A DNA stretch of 64,000 bases from Antrihabitans cavernicola (GTDB taxonomy: Bacteria > Actinomycetota > Actinomycetes > Mycobacteriales > Mycobacteriaceae): assembly GCF_008297975.1 (NCBI RefSeq), contig NZ_VLNY01000003.1, positions 1 to 64,000 on the forward strand, read 5' to 3'. How positions within the stretch are numbered: position 1 is the first letter of the stretch; each line of letters starts with the position of its first letter. Made by a program: the position numbers and the translations under genes. The notes beneath the pieces are model-generated. The model was given only the letters and a program-made list of their open reading frames with translations, did no database searches and had not been told where the DNA came from. Below are positions 56,362 to 64,000 of the stretch, piece by piece.

Positions 56362-57225
56362 TCAGTGGGTGACCAGCTTGGTCAACAGCGCGTTCAGATC
56401 GTCGACACCGTCGGCGCCGATCAGGCGTTCGACATCACCGTTGACGACGTCGAAAAAGCCTCGCGCCGAATCCAATTTGTCGATTCCGGCAGCGCTGAGG
56501 GTGATGCGATAGGCGCGGCGATCCTGCGTGTTGCGAACCCGCACGAGCAGACCCGCGGTATCGAGTTCGTCGACCATGCCCAGCACCACCGGTGCGCTGA
56601 TCTGCATATGGTTCGCAACGTCCTGCTGAGTGCATTCACCGAGTTCGTCGATCGCGGTGAGCACGCCGAAGTACCGCGGCTCCAATCCGATCGGTGCCAG
56701 GGCGGCGGTGCCGACATCACGGTGATGCTGGTGCACACGAGTGACAAGAAATGCTGTGCACGAACCTATCTCGGGGATCTCGGCGAGCGACGGATCCGGG
56801 AGCAACGCGACGAGTAGACGTTCCAATCGTCGCGCCTCCTTGCGGGTCAACGCCGCTGTGAGTTCGGCGTCGGCTCGAGCAAGGTCCCGGCGGACAGTCG
56901 GCAGTGCTTTTCTGCCGGTGTCGGTGAGGGCGAGTGCGTAGGCCCGCCGGTCCGACTCGTCGCGTCGACGCTCGACCAGGTGCGCCGCCTCGAGGTCGTC
57001 TACCAGCTTCACAACGAGAGTGCGGTTGATGTGTAGCAGCGCCGCGATCTGCTGCTGCGACGTCGCACCCCGATGGGCGAGGACGCCCAGCGCGGCGGCA
57101 TCGCGGGGACTCTTTGTGGGAGGCAACGATTCGCGCGCAACCTCCACGGCCAGGTTGTGCGCGCGCCGCAAGAGATAGCCGGTGTAGTCCGACAGTGGCT
57201 GGGCGCCCGGATTGCGAGAGTTCAT
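56362..57225 (-). CDS. Tandem (fused double) MarR-family regulator
   Basis: A 287-residue protein made of two MarR domains in one chain. Each has a winged helix ending in the same wing: domain 1 TSQQQIAALLHINRTLVVKL (55-74) with DRRAY at 92-96, domain 2 CTQQDVANHMQISAPVVLGM (198-217) with DRRAY at 235-239. MarR proteins normally dimerise, so this looks like a covalent pseudo-dimer. Divergent from an NAD(P)-binding gene; the shared 120-bp gap holds an AACTAT-TG-ATAGTT palindrome and tandem ATTGAT(C/A)GTTA repeats that are plausible binding sites. Confidence 0.87.
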   Translation of the reverse strand: MNSRNPGAQPLSDYTGYLLRRAHNLAVEVARESLPPTKSPRDAAALGVLAHRGATSQQQIAALLHINRTLVVKLVDDLEAAHLVERRRDESDRRAYALALTDTGRKALPTVRRDLARADAELTAALTRKEARRLERLLVALLPDPSLAEIPEIGSCTAFLVTRVHQHHRDVGTAALAPIGLEPRYFGVLTAIDELGECTQQDVANHMQISAPVVLGMVDELDTAGLLVRVRNTQDRRAYRITLSAAGIDKLDSARGFFDVVNGDVERLIGADGVDDLNALLTKLVTH

Positions 57226-57266
57226 CGTCGGTTCACGATATCAGCAGGCGACGTGAAGGTTTGGCA

Positions 57267-57293
57267 ATTGATCGTTACAACTATTGATAGTTA
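57267..57293. promoter_or_regulatory. Probable MarR operator
   Basis: Contains two direct repeats ATTGATCGTTA (57267-57277) and ATTGATAGTTA (57283-57293), 16 bp apart, and the palindrome AACTATTGATAGTT (57279-57292). Located between the divergent marR and NAD(P)-binding genes. Confidence 0.65.
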
Positions 57294-57345
57294 TGCGCAT
57301 TGCATATACCGTCGATTGCGGGGCCGAACGAACGGAGTGGGTGTC

Positions 57346-57957
57346 ATGCGAATCGTGGTCTTCGGTGCGACAGGTAAGACAGGACGATTGGTTCTCTCGA
57401 AGGGTGTGGAACGCAAACACGAGATGGTGGCGTTCGCTCGCACACCGGCGTCGCTCGACGGGTTGCGTGACCGGGTGACCGTCGTCGAAGGCGACGGGAC
57501 CGATGCCGGTGCCGTCGGTCGGGCAGTGGTCGGAGCGGATGCGGTGATCGTCTCTGTGACGTCTCGCGGAAGCAGCGAACCCGTGGTCGCGCAGATCACC
57601 GGGAACGTGGTCGACGCCGCGGTGGCATGCGGGGTCGACCGGCTGGTAATCGTCGGCGCCTACGGAATGGTGGCCTCGCGTCCGGTCGTGATCGCGTCCG
57701 TGGTGCGCACGATCTTCGCGAAGACATTCGCCGACCAGGCCGAGGCGGAAGAACTTTTGTTGGCAAGCACTCTCGATTGGACCGTGGTTCGACCCACCAG
57801 GCTCACCGACGGTGCGCCGAGTTCAACGTTCCGATCGAGCATCGATCCGATCATGCGCGGGCCGTTCTCGGTATCGCGATCCGACGTCGCCGCTGTGTTG
57901 CTGGACGTCGTCGAGTCCCATGACCATCGCGGTGCGTACATCAACGTCTCCGGATGA
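57346..57957 (+). CDS. NAD(P)-binding oxidoreductase-like protein
   Basis: A 203-residue NmrA-like Rossmann protein beginning MRIVVFGATGKTGRLVL, ending GAYINVSG. Acts perhaps as flavin or quinone reductase; substrate unknown. ATG 57346 follows GGAG. Likely first gene of an operon regulated by the fused MarR protein. Confidence 0.82.
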   Translation: MRIVVFGATGKTGRLVLSKGVERKHEMVAFARTPASLDGLRDRVTVVEGDGTDAGAVGRAVVGADAVIVSVTSRGSSEPVVAQITGNVVDAAVACGVDRLVIVGAYGMVASRPVVIASVVRTIFAKTFADQAEAEELLLASTLDWTVVRPTRLTDGAPSSTFRSSIDPIMRGPFSVSRSDVAAVLLDVVESHDHRGAYINVSG

Positions 57958-57977
57958 ATACGACGAAAGGAAGAACC

Positions 57978-58418
57978 ATGTCAGCCAGCGCAAGTGCTCA
58001 CAACGAGAGAGGCCCCGCAGGCACACTCGTCATGCGGCTCTACGACGAAGCGCTCAACGGAAGCGACTACGCCACTGTTGTCGACGAGGTGGTCGGGTCT
58101 GATGTGATCGTGCACGAGCTCGATGGCGATCGTCATGGGCGCGATGCGGTTGCGTCGACCATGCGAACCCTGCACAGTGCCTTCACCCAAATGCATTTCG
58201 ACGTTCATGACCTGATCGAGGCCGACGACAAGGTAGTGGTGCGGTGGCGGATGGTCGGCACCCACACAGGTGAGTTCGCTCGATTCGCCGCAACCGGCAA
58301 AGAGATCGAGCAACGTGCGATCGTGATCTATGCCGTCCGCGACGGTGTCGTGGTCGCGGTCTGGCCGATGATCGATCGACTCGGCATGGCTCGGCAGCTG
58401 CAGGCGGCCGGCCGATGA
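57978..58418 (+). CDS. SnoaL-like ester cyclase family protein
   Basis: A 146-residue NTF2-fold protein (LVMRLYDEALNGSDYATVVDE, FTQMHFDVHDLIEADDKVVV, WPMIDRLGMARQL) typical of the 'ester cyclase' group. GAAAGGAAG precedes the ATG. Coupled to the next gene by an ATGA overlap. Confidence 0.83.
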   Translation: MSASASAHNERGPAGTLVMRLYDEALNGSDYATVVDEVVGSDVIVHELDGDRHGRDAVASTMRTLHSAFTQMHFDVHDLIEADDKVVVRWRMVGTHTGEFARFAATGKEIEQRAIVIYAVRDGVVVAVWPMIDRLGMARQLQAAGR

Positions 58419-58924
58419 GTCCGAGTCCGATGTTGTTGGGAATTCACGTGACCCTGGCTTTGGGGCTGACCGTTCTGGTCGGAGTCCAGAGCGTGGAGCT
58501 GGGGAGAATCCGGCGACCGGACGCCGCTCACGATCTACGGCCCCTGACGCGTGCGATTGCGACCGTGCCCTTTCTCGTTGTGCTGGTCGGTATCACCGGC
58601 GGCATGCTGATCGGCGACGGCTCGCGCGGAGGACCTTGGATCGGAGCCGGCGTGTTCTCGGCGGTCGCCATCGCGGCCACCGCAGGGTGGACCCGTCGAG
58701 CGATTCGCCGGCCGACTGAACTGAGTGAGCGTGCGCGGGCGGGGGTCTCGGGCGTGCAGTGGGGGATCCCGGCTGTGACGCTCGCGGCAGCATTCCTGAT
58801 GGCGGATCGTCCGCAGAATCCGATCGGTGCCGTCGTTCCGGTGGTGCTCGCCACGCTGGTGGCTGTTGTGGCGGCGATGTCAGCGCAGCGCGGCGCGTCC
58901 GCGAATACGGCCGACCAGCACTAG
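58415..58924 (+). CDS. Small four-helix membrane protein
   Basis: A 169-residue protein with four hydrophobic segments; not recognised. Last gene of the small operon under the MarR-type regulator. Its final 45 bp overlap the 3' end of the convergent phosphonate permease gene. Confidence 0.7.
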   Translation: MSPSPMLLGIHVTLALGLTVLVGVQSVELGRIRRPDAAHDLRPLTRAIATVPFLVVLVGITGGMLIGDGSRGGPWIGAGVFSAVAIAATAGWTRRAIRRPTELSERARAGVSGVQWGIPAVTLAAAFLMADRPQNPIGAVVPVVLATLVAVVAAMSAQRGASANTADQH

Positions 58925-59677
58925 CGCAACAAGCGTGACCAGCAGCAACAGGGTGGTATCAGCGGCGGCAAGGAACACCTGACCACGATCGGTCAGCCCG
59001 AAGATGCTTACGGGCAACGTCTTCCACGTCGCTGGATACACCATCACTGTCGCTCCGAGCTCGCCCATCGACAGTGCGATCGCCAAACCGGCGGCCGCCC
59101 CCAGTGCAGGCAAGAGCAATGGCAGGGTGATTCGAGTCAGAACTCGGAACGGCCCGGCTCCCAACGATTCGGCTGCCTGCCGGTAGGCGGGATCGAGTCG
59201 GACCAATGCCGCGGACACAGCACTGAATGCGAACGCCAGCACCAACACCGAATGCGCCAGAATGACAATCCATTTGGTGCCGCCGAGCAGGATCGGCTGC
59301 GAGTTGAACGCGATGAGCAGTCCGAGTCCGATCGCGACAGACGGCACGGCGATCGGCAGGTGGAACACCGCATCGGTGATGCGGCCGAGCCACGGCGGGG
59401 CCTCTTTCGCGGCCAGGGCGGCCCACGTTCCGACAACCAATGCAATCCCACCGCCGATCAGCGCTGTCTGCAAACTCACTGTCAGGCTTGCAACGTTGTC
59501 GCCGGACAACGCGTCGTTGATATGTCCGAGTCCGAGGTCCGATGGCACTGGTCCGGTCCACGAACCGGCCAGCGCAGCGGCAACCACCGTTGCGATCGGC
59601 GCGACGAAGACCACCACGACGACCAGTCCGAACACCGCCAACAGTGCGGCGCGGCTAGATCGGCTCCACAACAGCAT
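58880..59677 (-). CDS. phnV: Aminophosphonate ABC transporter permease (PhnV-like)
   Basis: A 265-residue permease with six membrane segments and the EAA-like loop (RQAAESLGAGPFRVLTRITL). ATG 59677 has GAGGAGG five bases upstream and is preferred over GTG 59695. Overlaps phnU by 23 bp. Family assignment to 2-aminoethylphosphonate uptake rests on the operon. Confidence 0.82.
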   Translation of the reverse strand: MLLWSRSSRAALLAVFGLVVVVVFVAPIATVVAAALAGSWTGPVPSDLGLGHINDALSGDNVASLTVSLQTALIGGGIALVVGTWAALAAKEAPPWLGRITDAVFHLPIAVPSVAIGLGLLIAFNSQPILLGGTKWIVILAHSVLVLAFAFSAVSAALVRLDPAYRQAAESLGAGPFRVLTRITLPLLLPALGAAAGLAIALSMGELGATVMVYPATWKTLPVSIFGLTDRGQVFLAAADTTLLLLVTLVALVLVGRIRGRAALR

Positions 59678-60572
59678 CGTTACCTCCTCGGCCACGATCG
59701 ATCATGTGAGAGAACACCATTCGGTACAGCGCGTACAACGCCAGCGACAGCACCACCTGCACGGTTGCGATGACGGCAGCTCCCGGCAGATCGAAGGTCA
59801 CGATGCCGCGGGTGTAAATCAACACCGGCAGGGTCACCACATCCTTTGCGCCGGTGAACAACACGATGCCGAATTCGTTGAGGGTGAGCAGCAGGACGAG
59901 GCTGCCGCCTGCCATCAGGCCGGGCCACGCCTCCGGCAGCACGACTTGCCGCAGTACCCGCAGCGGTGATGCCCCCAAGCTCGCCGCCACGTCGAGCTGT
60001 TCGCGCGGCAACTGCGAGAACGCTGCCAGCAACGGCCTGACCACGAACGGTGTGAAGAAGGTGATCTCGGCGGCGATCACACCGGCGGGCGTATTCAGGA
60101 AGTCGATCAGTGGCGTGTCTCGGCCGGTCACGTCCATGATCAGTGCGTTGACAGCGCCCGCCGTTCCATACAGGAACGTGAAGGACAGCGTGATCAGAAA
60201 CGACGGCAACGCGAGGATCGTGTCGATCAACCTGCCGACCACGCTGGAACCTGGAAATGGGGCGAACGCAAGCACGATCGCGACGAAGGTGCCGAGCAGC
60301 AGGCAGCCCGCAGTCGAGCACACCGCGATCGAGACCGTCCGCCACAACGCGTTTCGAAAGAGCTCGGAACCGAGGACGGCGGACCATGTACCTGTTCCCC
60401 GGCTGCCGTCCGACTGCGTGACGGACTCCGTGAGCACCCGCACCACCGGATACACCGCGAAGAGAAGCACGGCGATCAGCGGTGGAGCGGTCCACAGCGC
60501 GCCACCCCAACGGTGTTGCGGTGGCCGAGCCACGGGAAGAGCGGGCGACGGCCGCTCCAGCACGGATGTCAC
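59655..60572 (-). CDS. phnU: Aminophosphonate ABC transporter permease (PhnU-like)
   Basis: A 305-residue permease with six membrane segments; EAA-like loop EQLDVAASLGASPLRVLRQV. GTG 60572 overlaps the ATPase stop (GTGA) and follows GGAGGG; the extended upstream frame is within phnT and is rejected. Confidence 0.83.
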   Translation of the reverse strand: MTSVLERPSPALPVARPPQHRWGGALWTAPPLIAVLLFAVYPVVRVLTESVTQSDGSRGTGTWSAVLGSELFRNALWRTVSIAVCSTAGCLLLGTFVAIVLAFAPFPGSSVVGRLIDTILALPSFLITLSFTFLYGTAGAVNALIMDVTGRDTPLIDFLNTPAGVIAAEITFFTPFVVRPLLAAFSQLPREQLDVAASLGASPLRVLRQVVLPEAWPGLMAGGSLVLLLTLNEFGIVLFTGAKDVVTLPVLIYTRGIVTFDLPGAAVIATVQVVLSLALYALYRMVFSHMIDRGRGGNDAVVEPI

Positions 60573-61744
60573 CGTGCGCCCTCCGGTGCTTCGATCAGCA
60601 CGCCGGCTTGCTCCGGAAAGTGCAGGCCCACTGCATGACCGGAATCGAACTGCGCCTGACCGGCTACGTCGACCTCGATCGGCGAATCGGGAAGTCCATC
60701 GACCGCGAGCGTCAGTCGCGTCGACGCTCCCCGCCACACATTGGACGTCACATTGGCGCGCAACGCATCCCGCTCCGATGTGGCAACGATCTGCAGAGTG
60801 TGCGGGCGAACGCAGAGCAGGGCTGCCGAACCAGGTGCCCAATCGACCTTGCCGATGGCGGGCTGCGGCGCCTCGGCGTTGAGAGTCGACTGACCGACCG
60901 TCACCAGCGCCGAGGTGCCGATCACCCGGTTCACGGTGCACGGGATCAGATTGGCGCCGCCGAGGAATGCTGCCGTGAAGCTCGACGGCGGTCGCTTCCA
61001 GAGGTTCTCGGCGGTATCGATGTCGACCAACCGTGCGTCCCGCATGACCGCGATGCGATCCGCCAATGCCAACGCTTCGGACTGATCGTGAGTGACGTAC
61101 AGCATCGCCGTATCGGGCAACGCATCACGCAGCCGCTGCAGCTCGCCCAACATCGCCTGTCGCAGTTGGGCATCCAAGGCGGCGAGGGGTTCGTCGAGCA
61201 GCAACACCTTCGGTCGAATGGCCAAGGCGCGGGCAATCGCCACCCGTTGTTGCTGACCGCCGGACAGCTCGCGGGGCAGCCGAGCCGCGTAGCCGGACAT
61301 CCCGACCATCTCCAGGGCTTCGGCCACTCGGGGACCGACGTCGTTGCGCGGCACCCGATGCGACTTCAACCCGAACGCGACGTTGTCTCGTACTCGCATG
61401 TGCGGAAACAACGCATACGACTGGACGACTACCCCGATTCCCCGCTTCGCAGGCGGAAGATCGGTGACGTCGGTGCCGCCGAGGCGCACTGTTCCTGATG
61501 CGGGCCGGACGAACCCTGCCAAGGCTTTCAACGCCGTCGACTTGCCGGACCCGCTCGGTCCCAGTAACGCGACCGTCTCGCCTGGCGCGACGCGAAGGTT
61601 GAAGTCGCTCAATGCATCCGTTGCCTTCTTGCCTCGGCCGTAGGTAACGCGAACCCGATCGAAGGTGATGGCAGGCGCGGAGTAGTCGACAGCTCCGTGT
61701 ACATCGGTGGCTGCGCGGCGCTTGGTCAGGTCGACGTCGGCCAT
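60569..61744 (-). CDS. phnT: Aminophosphonate ABC transporter ATP-binding protein (PhnT-like)
   Basis: A 391-residue ATPase: Walker A LLGPSGSGKST, signature LSGGQQQR, Walker B VLLLDEPLAALD, and a C-terminal TOBE region. ATG 61744, one base from the binding-protein gene stop, is the best start. Resembles the spermidine/iron/AEP import branch. Confidence 0.86.
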   Translation of the reverse strand: MADVDLTKRRAATDVHGAVDYSAPAITFDRVRVTYGRGKKATDALSDFNLRVAPGETVALLGPSGSGKSTALKALAGFVRPASGTVRLGGTDVTDLPPAKRGIGVVVQSYALFPHMRVRDNVAFGLKSHRVPRNDVGPRVAEALEMVGMSGYAARLPRELSGGQQQRVAIARALAIRPKVLLLDEPLAALDAQLRQAMLGELQRLRDALPDTAMLYVTHDQSEALALADRIAVMRDARLVDIDTAENLWKRPPSSFTAAFLGGANLIPCTVNRVIGTSALVTVGQSTLNAEAPQPAIGKVDWAPGSAALLCVRPHTLQIVATSERDALRANVTSNVWRGASTRLTLAVDGLPDSPIEVDVAGQAQFDSGHAVGLHFPEQAGVLIEAPEGAR

Positions 61745-61745
61745 G

Positions 61746-62801
61746 TCAGCTACCGGTGGCCTTCTGGTACGCGGCGACGTCGGCATCCAACTCGGCCAGA
61801 ACGGCGTTCCAGTCCGGCTGCCAGATCTCGACACCGTTGAGTACCGCTGCAGGCGATCCGGGAGCCGCAGAGGCTGCCGCGCCTGCGCGAACGTCCTGCC
61901 GCACCGGCACACCCAACGCGTCGGGGGCGATGGTCTTCTGAACGTTCTCCGACAACAGGAACGTGAGGAGCTTCTTTGCCTGCTCGGAATGCGGTGCGCC
62001 CTTGGCAAGTCCGGCCACGTAGGGCAGCGCGACGGTGGTGCGCTTGCCATCGGCCGTCGCCGGGAAGATCACGTTGAACTTGGAGCCGTCGTCCTTGATG
62101 GATGCGAGGTTCATCTGCACATCGCCATTGGCCACCAACAGTTCGCCGTTGCTGACCTTGGGCTGCAGCTTGCCGGTCGACGACGACGGGCCGACGTTGT
62201 TGGCTTGCAGCTTGCTCAGGTAGTCGAGGGCGGCCGGCTTGCCCATCAGATGCTGAAGCAGCAGGAGCACGGCGGTGCCGTCGCCTGCCTGGCCCGGCGT
62301 CGAATACTGAATCTTGCCCTTGTAGGCGGCGCCCAGCAGGTCGTCCCATGTGGTCGGGGCCGGATTCGCGCTCGGATTGGCGATGAACGAGAGGTAGTTG
62401 TCGACGATCGAGACGTATTTGCCGCCCGCGTCCTTGTCCTCCGGCGCAACGGAACTCATGTCGACACCGCTGGATTCCAGCAGCCCCTGCTTGTCGGCTT
62501 TCTGGATGAACGGCGGCAGCGTGACGATGACGTCTGCCTGCGGATTCGACTGTTCCTTCTCGACGCGGGAGACCACCTCGCCGGACCCGGCTTCCACCAG
62601 ATTCACCGAAATGCCGGTGTCCTTGGTGAATTGGTCGAACTGCGGCTTGTACCAGGCGGCAAGGCCGTCGGCACTGTAGACGGTGAGGGTCTGACCGTCC
62701 GAGCTGCTGGTCCCGGTGCCACCGCATGCGGCGGTCATCGAGATCGCTGTCGCGGCAACGGCGAGAGCCGCAACCCTGGTGAGTGTCGGTCGAGTACGCA
62801 T
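61746..62801 (-). CDS. phnS: Aminophosphonate-binding lipoprotein (PhnS-like)
   Basis: A 351-residue solute-binding protein with lipobox SMTAAC and a family-1-like fold (LTVYSADGLAAWYKPQFDQF; ADVIVTLPPFIQ). Similar to 2-aminoethylphosphonate-binding PhnS and to iron(III)-binding proteins; neighbours favour phosphonate. AAGGA precedes the ATG. Confidence 0.83.
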   Translation of the reverse strand: MRTRPTLTRVAALAVAATAISMTAACGGTGTSSSDGQTLTVYSADGLAAWYKPQFDQFTKDTGISVNLVEAGSGEVVSRVEKEQSNPQADVIVTLPPFIQKADKQGLLESSGVDMSSVAPEDKDAGGKYVSIVDNYLSFIANPSANPAPTTWDDLLGAAYKGKIQYSTPGQAGDGTAVLLLLQHLMGKPAALDYLSKLQANNVGPSSSTGKLQPKVSNGELLVANGDVQMNLASIKDDGSKFNVIFPATADGKRTTVALPYVAGLAKGAPHSEQAKKLLTFLLSENVQKTIAPDALGVPVRQDVRAGAAASAAPGSPAAVLNGVEIWQPDWNAVLAELDADVAAYQKATGS

Positions 62802-62813
62802 GGTCGAGTCCTT

Positions 62814-62843
62814 GCTGTAGGGGTCGAAAGGCTGTAGGGGTCG
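62814..62843. repeat. Direct repeat between phnS and the phosphonatase gene
   Basis: GCTGTAGGGGTCG occurs at 62814-62826 and 62831-62843, 17 bp apart, in the 47-bp gap. It could be a regulator site or a duplication. Confidence 0.6.
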
Positions 62844-62848
62844 GAAGA

Positions 62849-63532
62849 TCAGTGCGAGAGAAGAAGTTCGGCAAATTCGGTGACAGAGGCAACCACGTGA
62901 GTTGCGCCCGCTTGGGTCAGCTGTTGCTTGTCGTGCGCGCCGGTGAGGGTGCCTGCGACTATCGATGCACCTGCGCTGAGTCCGCTGGCGATGTCACTGC
63001 TGGTGTCACCGAGAACGGCCACATTGCGCACGTCGTCGCCGTGCAATTGCAGTAGGGCGGTAAGAATCAGGTCGGGGTACGGGCGTCCGCGGACGGCCCC
63101 GGACGGTGCAAGGGTGAGATCGGCGACGCTGTCCCAACCGAGGGCGGTCAGCAGCTTCAGTTGTGTCGATCGGCTGAATCCCGTTGTGAGAGCGACCTTG
63201 ATGCCGGCCGAACGCAACTTGTCGATCGCCGCGGCCGCACCCTCGATCGGCCGGGCATTGCCTGCCTCGATCAGTCCGTCGTAGGTGCGCTCGAACTCGG
63301 CGTTGGCGGCCTGAGCGTGCGCTTCGTCGTCGAGTAAGGCGCGAAACACGGTGATCTTGGACTGACCCATCGTGTCGATCACGTACTGGCGAGCGTCGTC
63401 GCGGCGGGTACCGGATTCGGGAATGCCCGCGGCGGCGGCGGCAGCATCGAAGGCTTGCAGTACCAGGCCGCCGTCTTCGACGGTTGTACCCGCCATATCG
63501 AGAACGGCCAGCTGTATTGGATTGGTGGACAA
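62849..63532 (-). CDS. Phosphonatase-like HAD hydrolase
   Basis: A 227-residue HAD-superfamily protein. LDMAGTTVEDGG holds the nucleophile Asp; MGQSK (Lys59) corresponds to the Schiff-base lysine of phosphonoacetaldehyde hydrolase, and GDTSSDIASGL is the acidic motif. Belongs to the PhnX-like group associated with FAD oxidoreductases (described as TIGR03351). TTG 63532 follows AGGAG; it begins 8 bp after the oxidoreductase stop. Probable reaction: C-P cleavage of phosphonoacetaldehyde or a hydroxylated analogue. Confidence 0.85.
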   Translation of the reverse strand: MSTNPIQLAVLDMAGTTVEDGGLVLQAFDAAAAAAGIPESGTRRDDARQYVIDTMGQSKITVFRALLDDEAHAQAANAEFERTYDGLIEAGNARPIEGAAAAIDKLRSAGIKVALTTGFSRSTQLKLLTALGWDSVADLTLAPSGAVRGRPYPDLILTALLQLHGDDVRNVAVLGDTSSDIASGLSAGASIVAGTLTGAHDKQQLTQAGATHVVASVTEFAELLLSH

Positions 63533-63540
63533 GGTGACTC

Positions 63541-64000
63541 CTAGAGATCGAGTTGGTCGGCGGTTTGTTCGCCCAGGACGGGTCCGAGCGTCATTCCGCG
63601 CCCGCCCGGACCGGCGATCACCCAGGTGTGGTCGTCGACTCGATGGCGGTGCACCAGCTCCGTCGGATCGACACACTGGCTGTACACCCCTGCCCAACGC
63701 CGCACGATCGGTGGCAGCGTTCGGCCGAGAAGTTCTTCGACGACGCCGGTGAGGTAGGCGTAGGGCGCTTCGTCGACATCGAAGGCGAAGGGCTCGGTGT
63801 ATTCGTGCGTGTCGCCGATGGTCAGTCCGCCGTGCAACCTTTGGACGCACAGCAGCTGCATCTTGTGCTGTGCCGCAACGGGATCCTGGGGTTGGTTCGT
63901 GCGAAGCGTGTCCAGCTCGGAGCCCGCGAAGGCGGGGTAGTAGCGCAGGCTGTCGCCGTCGGCGATGGCTGTGGTGAGTTGCTCGTCGAGCGGTGCGGTC
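63541..64000 (-). CDS. FAD-dependent aminophosphonate oxidoreductase, C-terminal part (runs off right edge)
   Basis: The frame is open from the right edge to the TAG at 63541; 152 C-terminal residues are visible. They include RYYPAFAGSELDTLR, LHGGLTIGDTHEYTEPF and VIAGPGGRGMTLGPVLGEQ, the substrate-binding half and FAD-anchoring C-terminal segment of DAO-like flavoenzymes. Pairing with a phosphonatase-like HAD protein and AEP importer matches the group described as TIGR03364, proposed to oxidatively deaminate an aminophosphonate to an aldehyde. The FAD-binding N-terminus is outside the window. Confidence 0.8.
   Translation of the reverse strand, partial: TAPLDEQLTTAIADGDSLRYYPAFAGSELDTLRTNQPQDPVAAQHKMQLLCVQRLHGGLTIGDTHEYTEPFAFDVDEAPYAYLTGVVEELLGRTLPPIVRRWAGVYSQCVDPTELVHRHRVDDHTWVIAGPGGRGMTLGPVLGEQTADQLDL

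Overview
The window is high-GC DNA from a mycolic-acid-type actinomycete (Mycobacteriales), most likely Rhodococcus in the broad sense. The evidence is dense GTG/TTG start usage, ATGA/GTGA operon overlaps, and a core block whose order follows Mycobacterium tuberculosis from rplS to the Rv2864c-type penicillin-binding protein: rplS-lepB-rnhB-DUF2469-yraN-comM-dprA-xerC-viuB-rpsB-tsf-pyrH-frr-cdsA-rlmN-dxr-rip1-ispG-GNAT-PBP.

Layout. (1) 1-6400: the start of an IS5-type transposase lies at the left edge, followed by a histidine-utilisation island: hutC repressor (-), hutI, hutG, an NCS1-type permease and hutU (+). Two promoters in this island carry the same 18-bp GntR-type operator at the same distance from a TTGACA box. 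hutH is not in the window. (2) 6400-20600: housekeeping genes (tex, rplS, lepB, rnhB, a CtaG-like copper/oxidase assembly protein, yraN, comM-like, dprA, xerC, an M23 peptidase) interspersed with membrane proteins of unknown function. Two of these, at 8733 and 18077, appear to be distant relatives sharing a His/Asp-Glu motif. (3) 20700-38100: a metallophosphoesterase, the siderophore-interacting protein viuB behind an IdeR-like iron box, the translation and lipid core (rpsB, tsf, pyrH, frr, cdsA), rlmN, two non-mevalonate isoprenoid genes (dxr, ispG) around the Rip1 site-2 protease, and a lipoprotein penicillin-binding protein. A SnoaL-like/TetR divergent pair with twin operators sits between tsf and pyrH. 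(4) 38100-54900: small accessory enzymes, then the main specialised-metabolism locus. This comprises a free-standing fragment of an adenylation domain, a 3,900-residue trimodular NRPS (C-A-T-E-C-A-T-C-A-T-TE), and a three-gene DrrABC-type exporter 19 bp downstream of it. A perfect TGTGA-N6-TCACA CRP-type palindrome lies in front of the NRPS. (5) 54900-58900: a DUF222/HNH '13E12' protein, then a regulator made of two fused MarR domains divergent from a small NAD(P)-binding/SnoaL/membrane-protein operon. (6) 58880-64000 (minus strand): a 2-aminoethylphosphonate-type ABC importer (phnS-T-U-V) with a phosphonatase-like HAD hydrolase and the C-terminal part of an FAD-dependent oxidoreductase. This looks like a complete uptake-and-cleavage operon for an aminophosphonate, running in from the right edge.

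The most promising candidate for something undescribed is the NRPS locus. Its specificity codes match no known product I can name. Its first condensation domain resembles those of aryl-capped siderophore synthetases (EntF/DhbF type), yet there are no aryl-acid genes and no MbtH gene nearby, and the orphan adenylation-domain fragment is an intact ORF clearly related to the module-2 adenylation domain. All functional calls come from reading motifs by eye; no database search was run.
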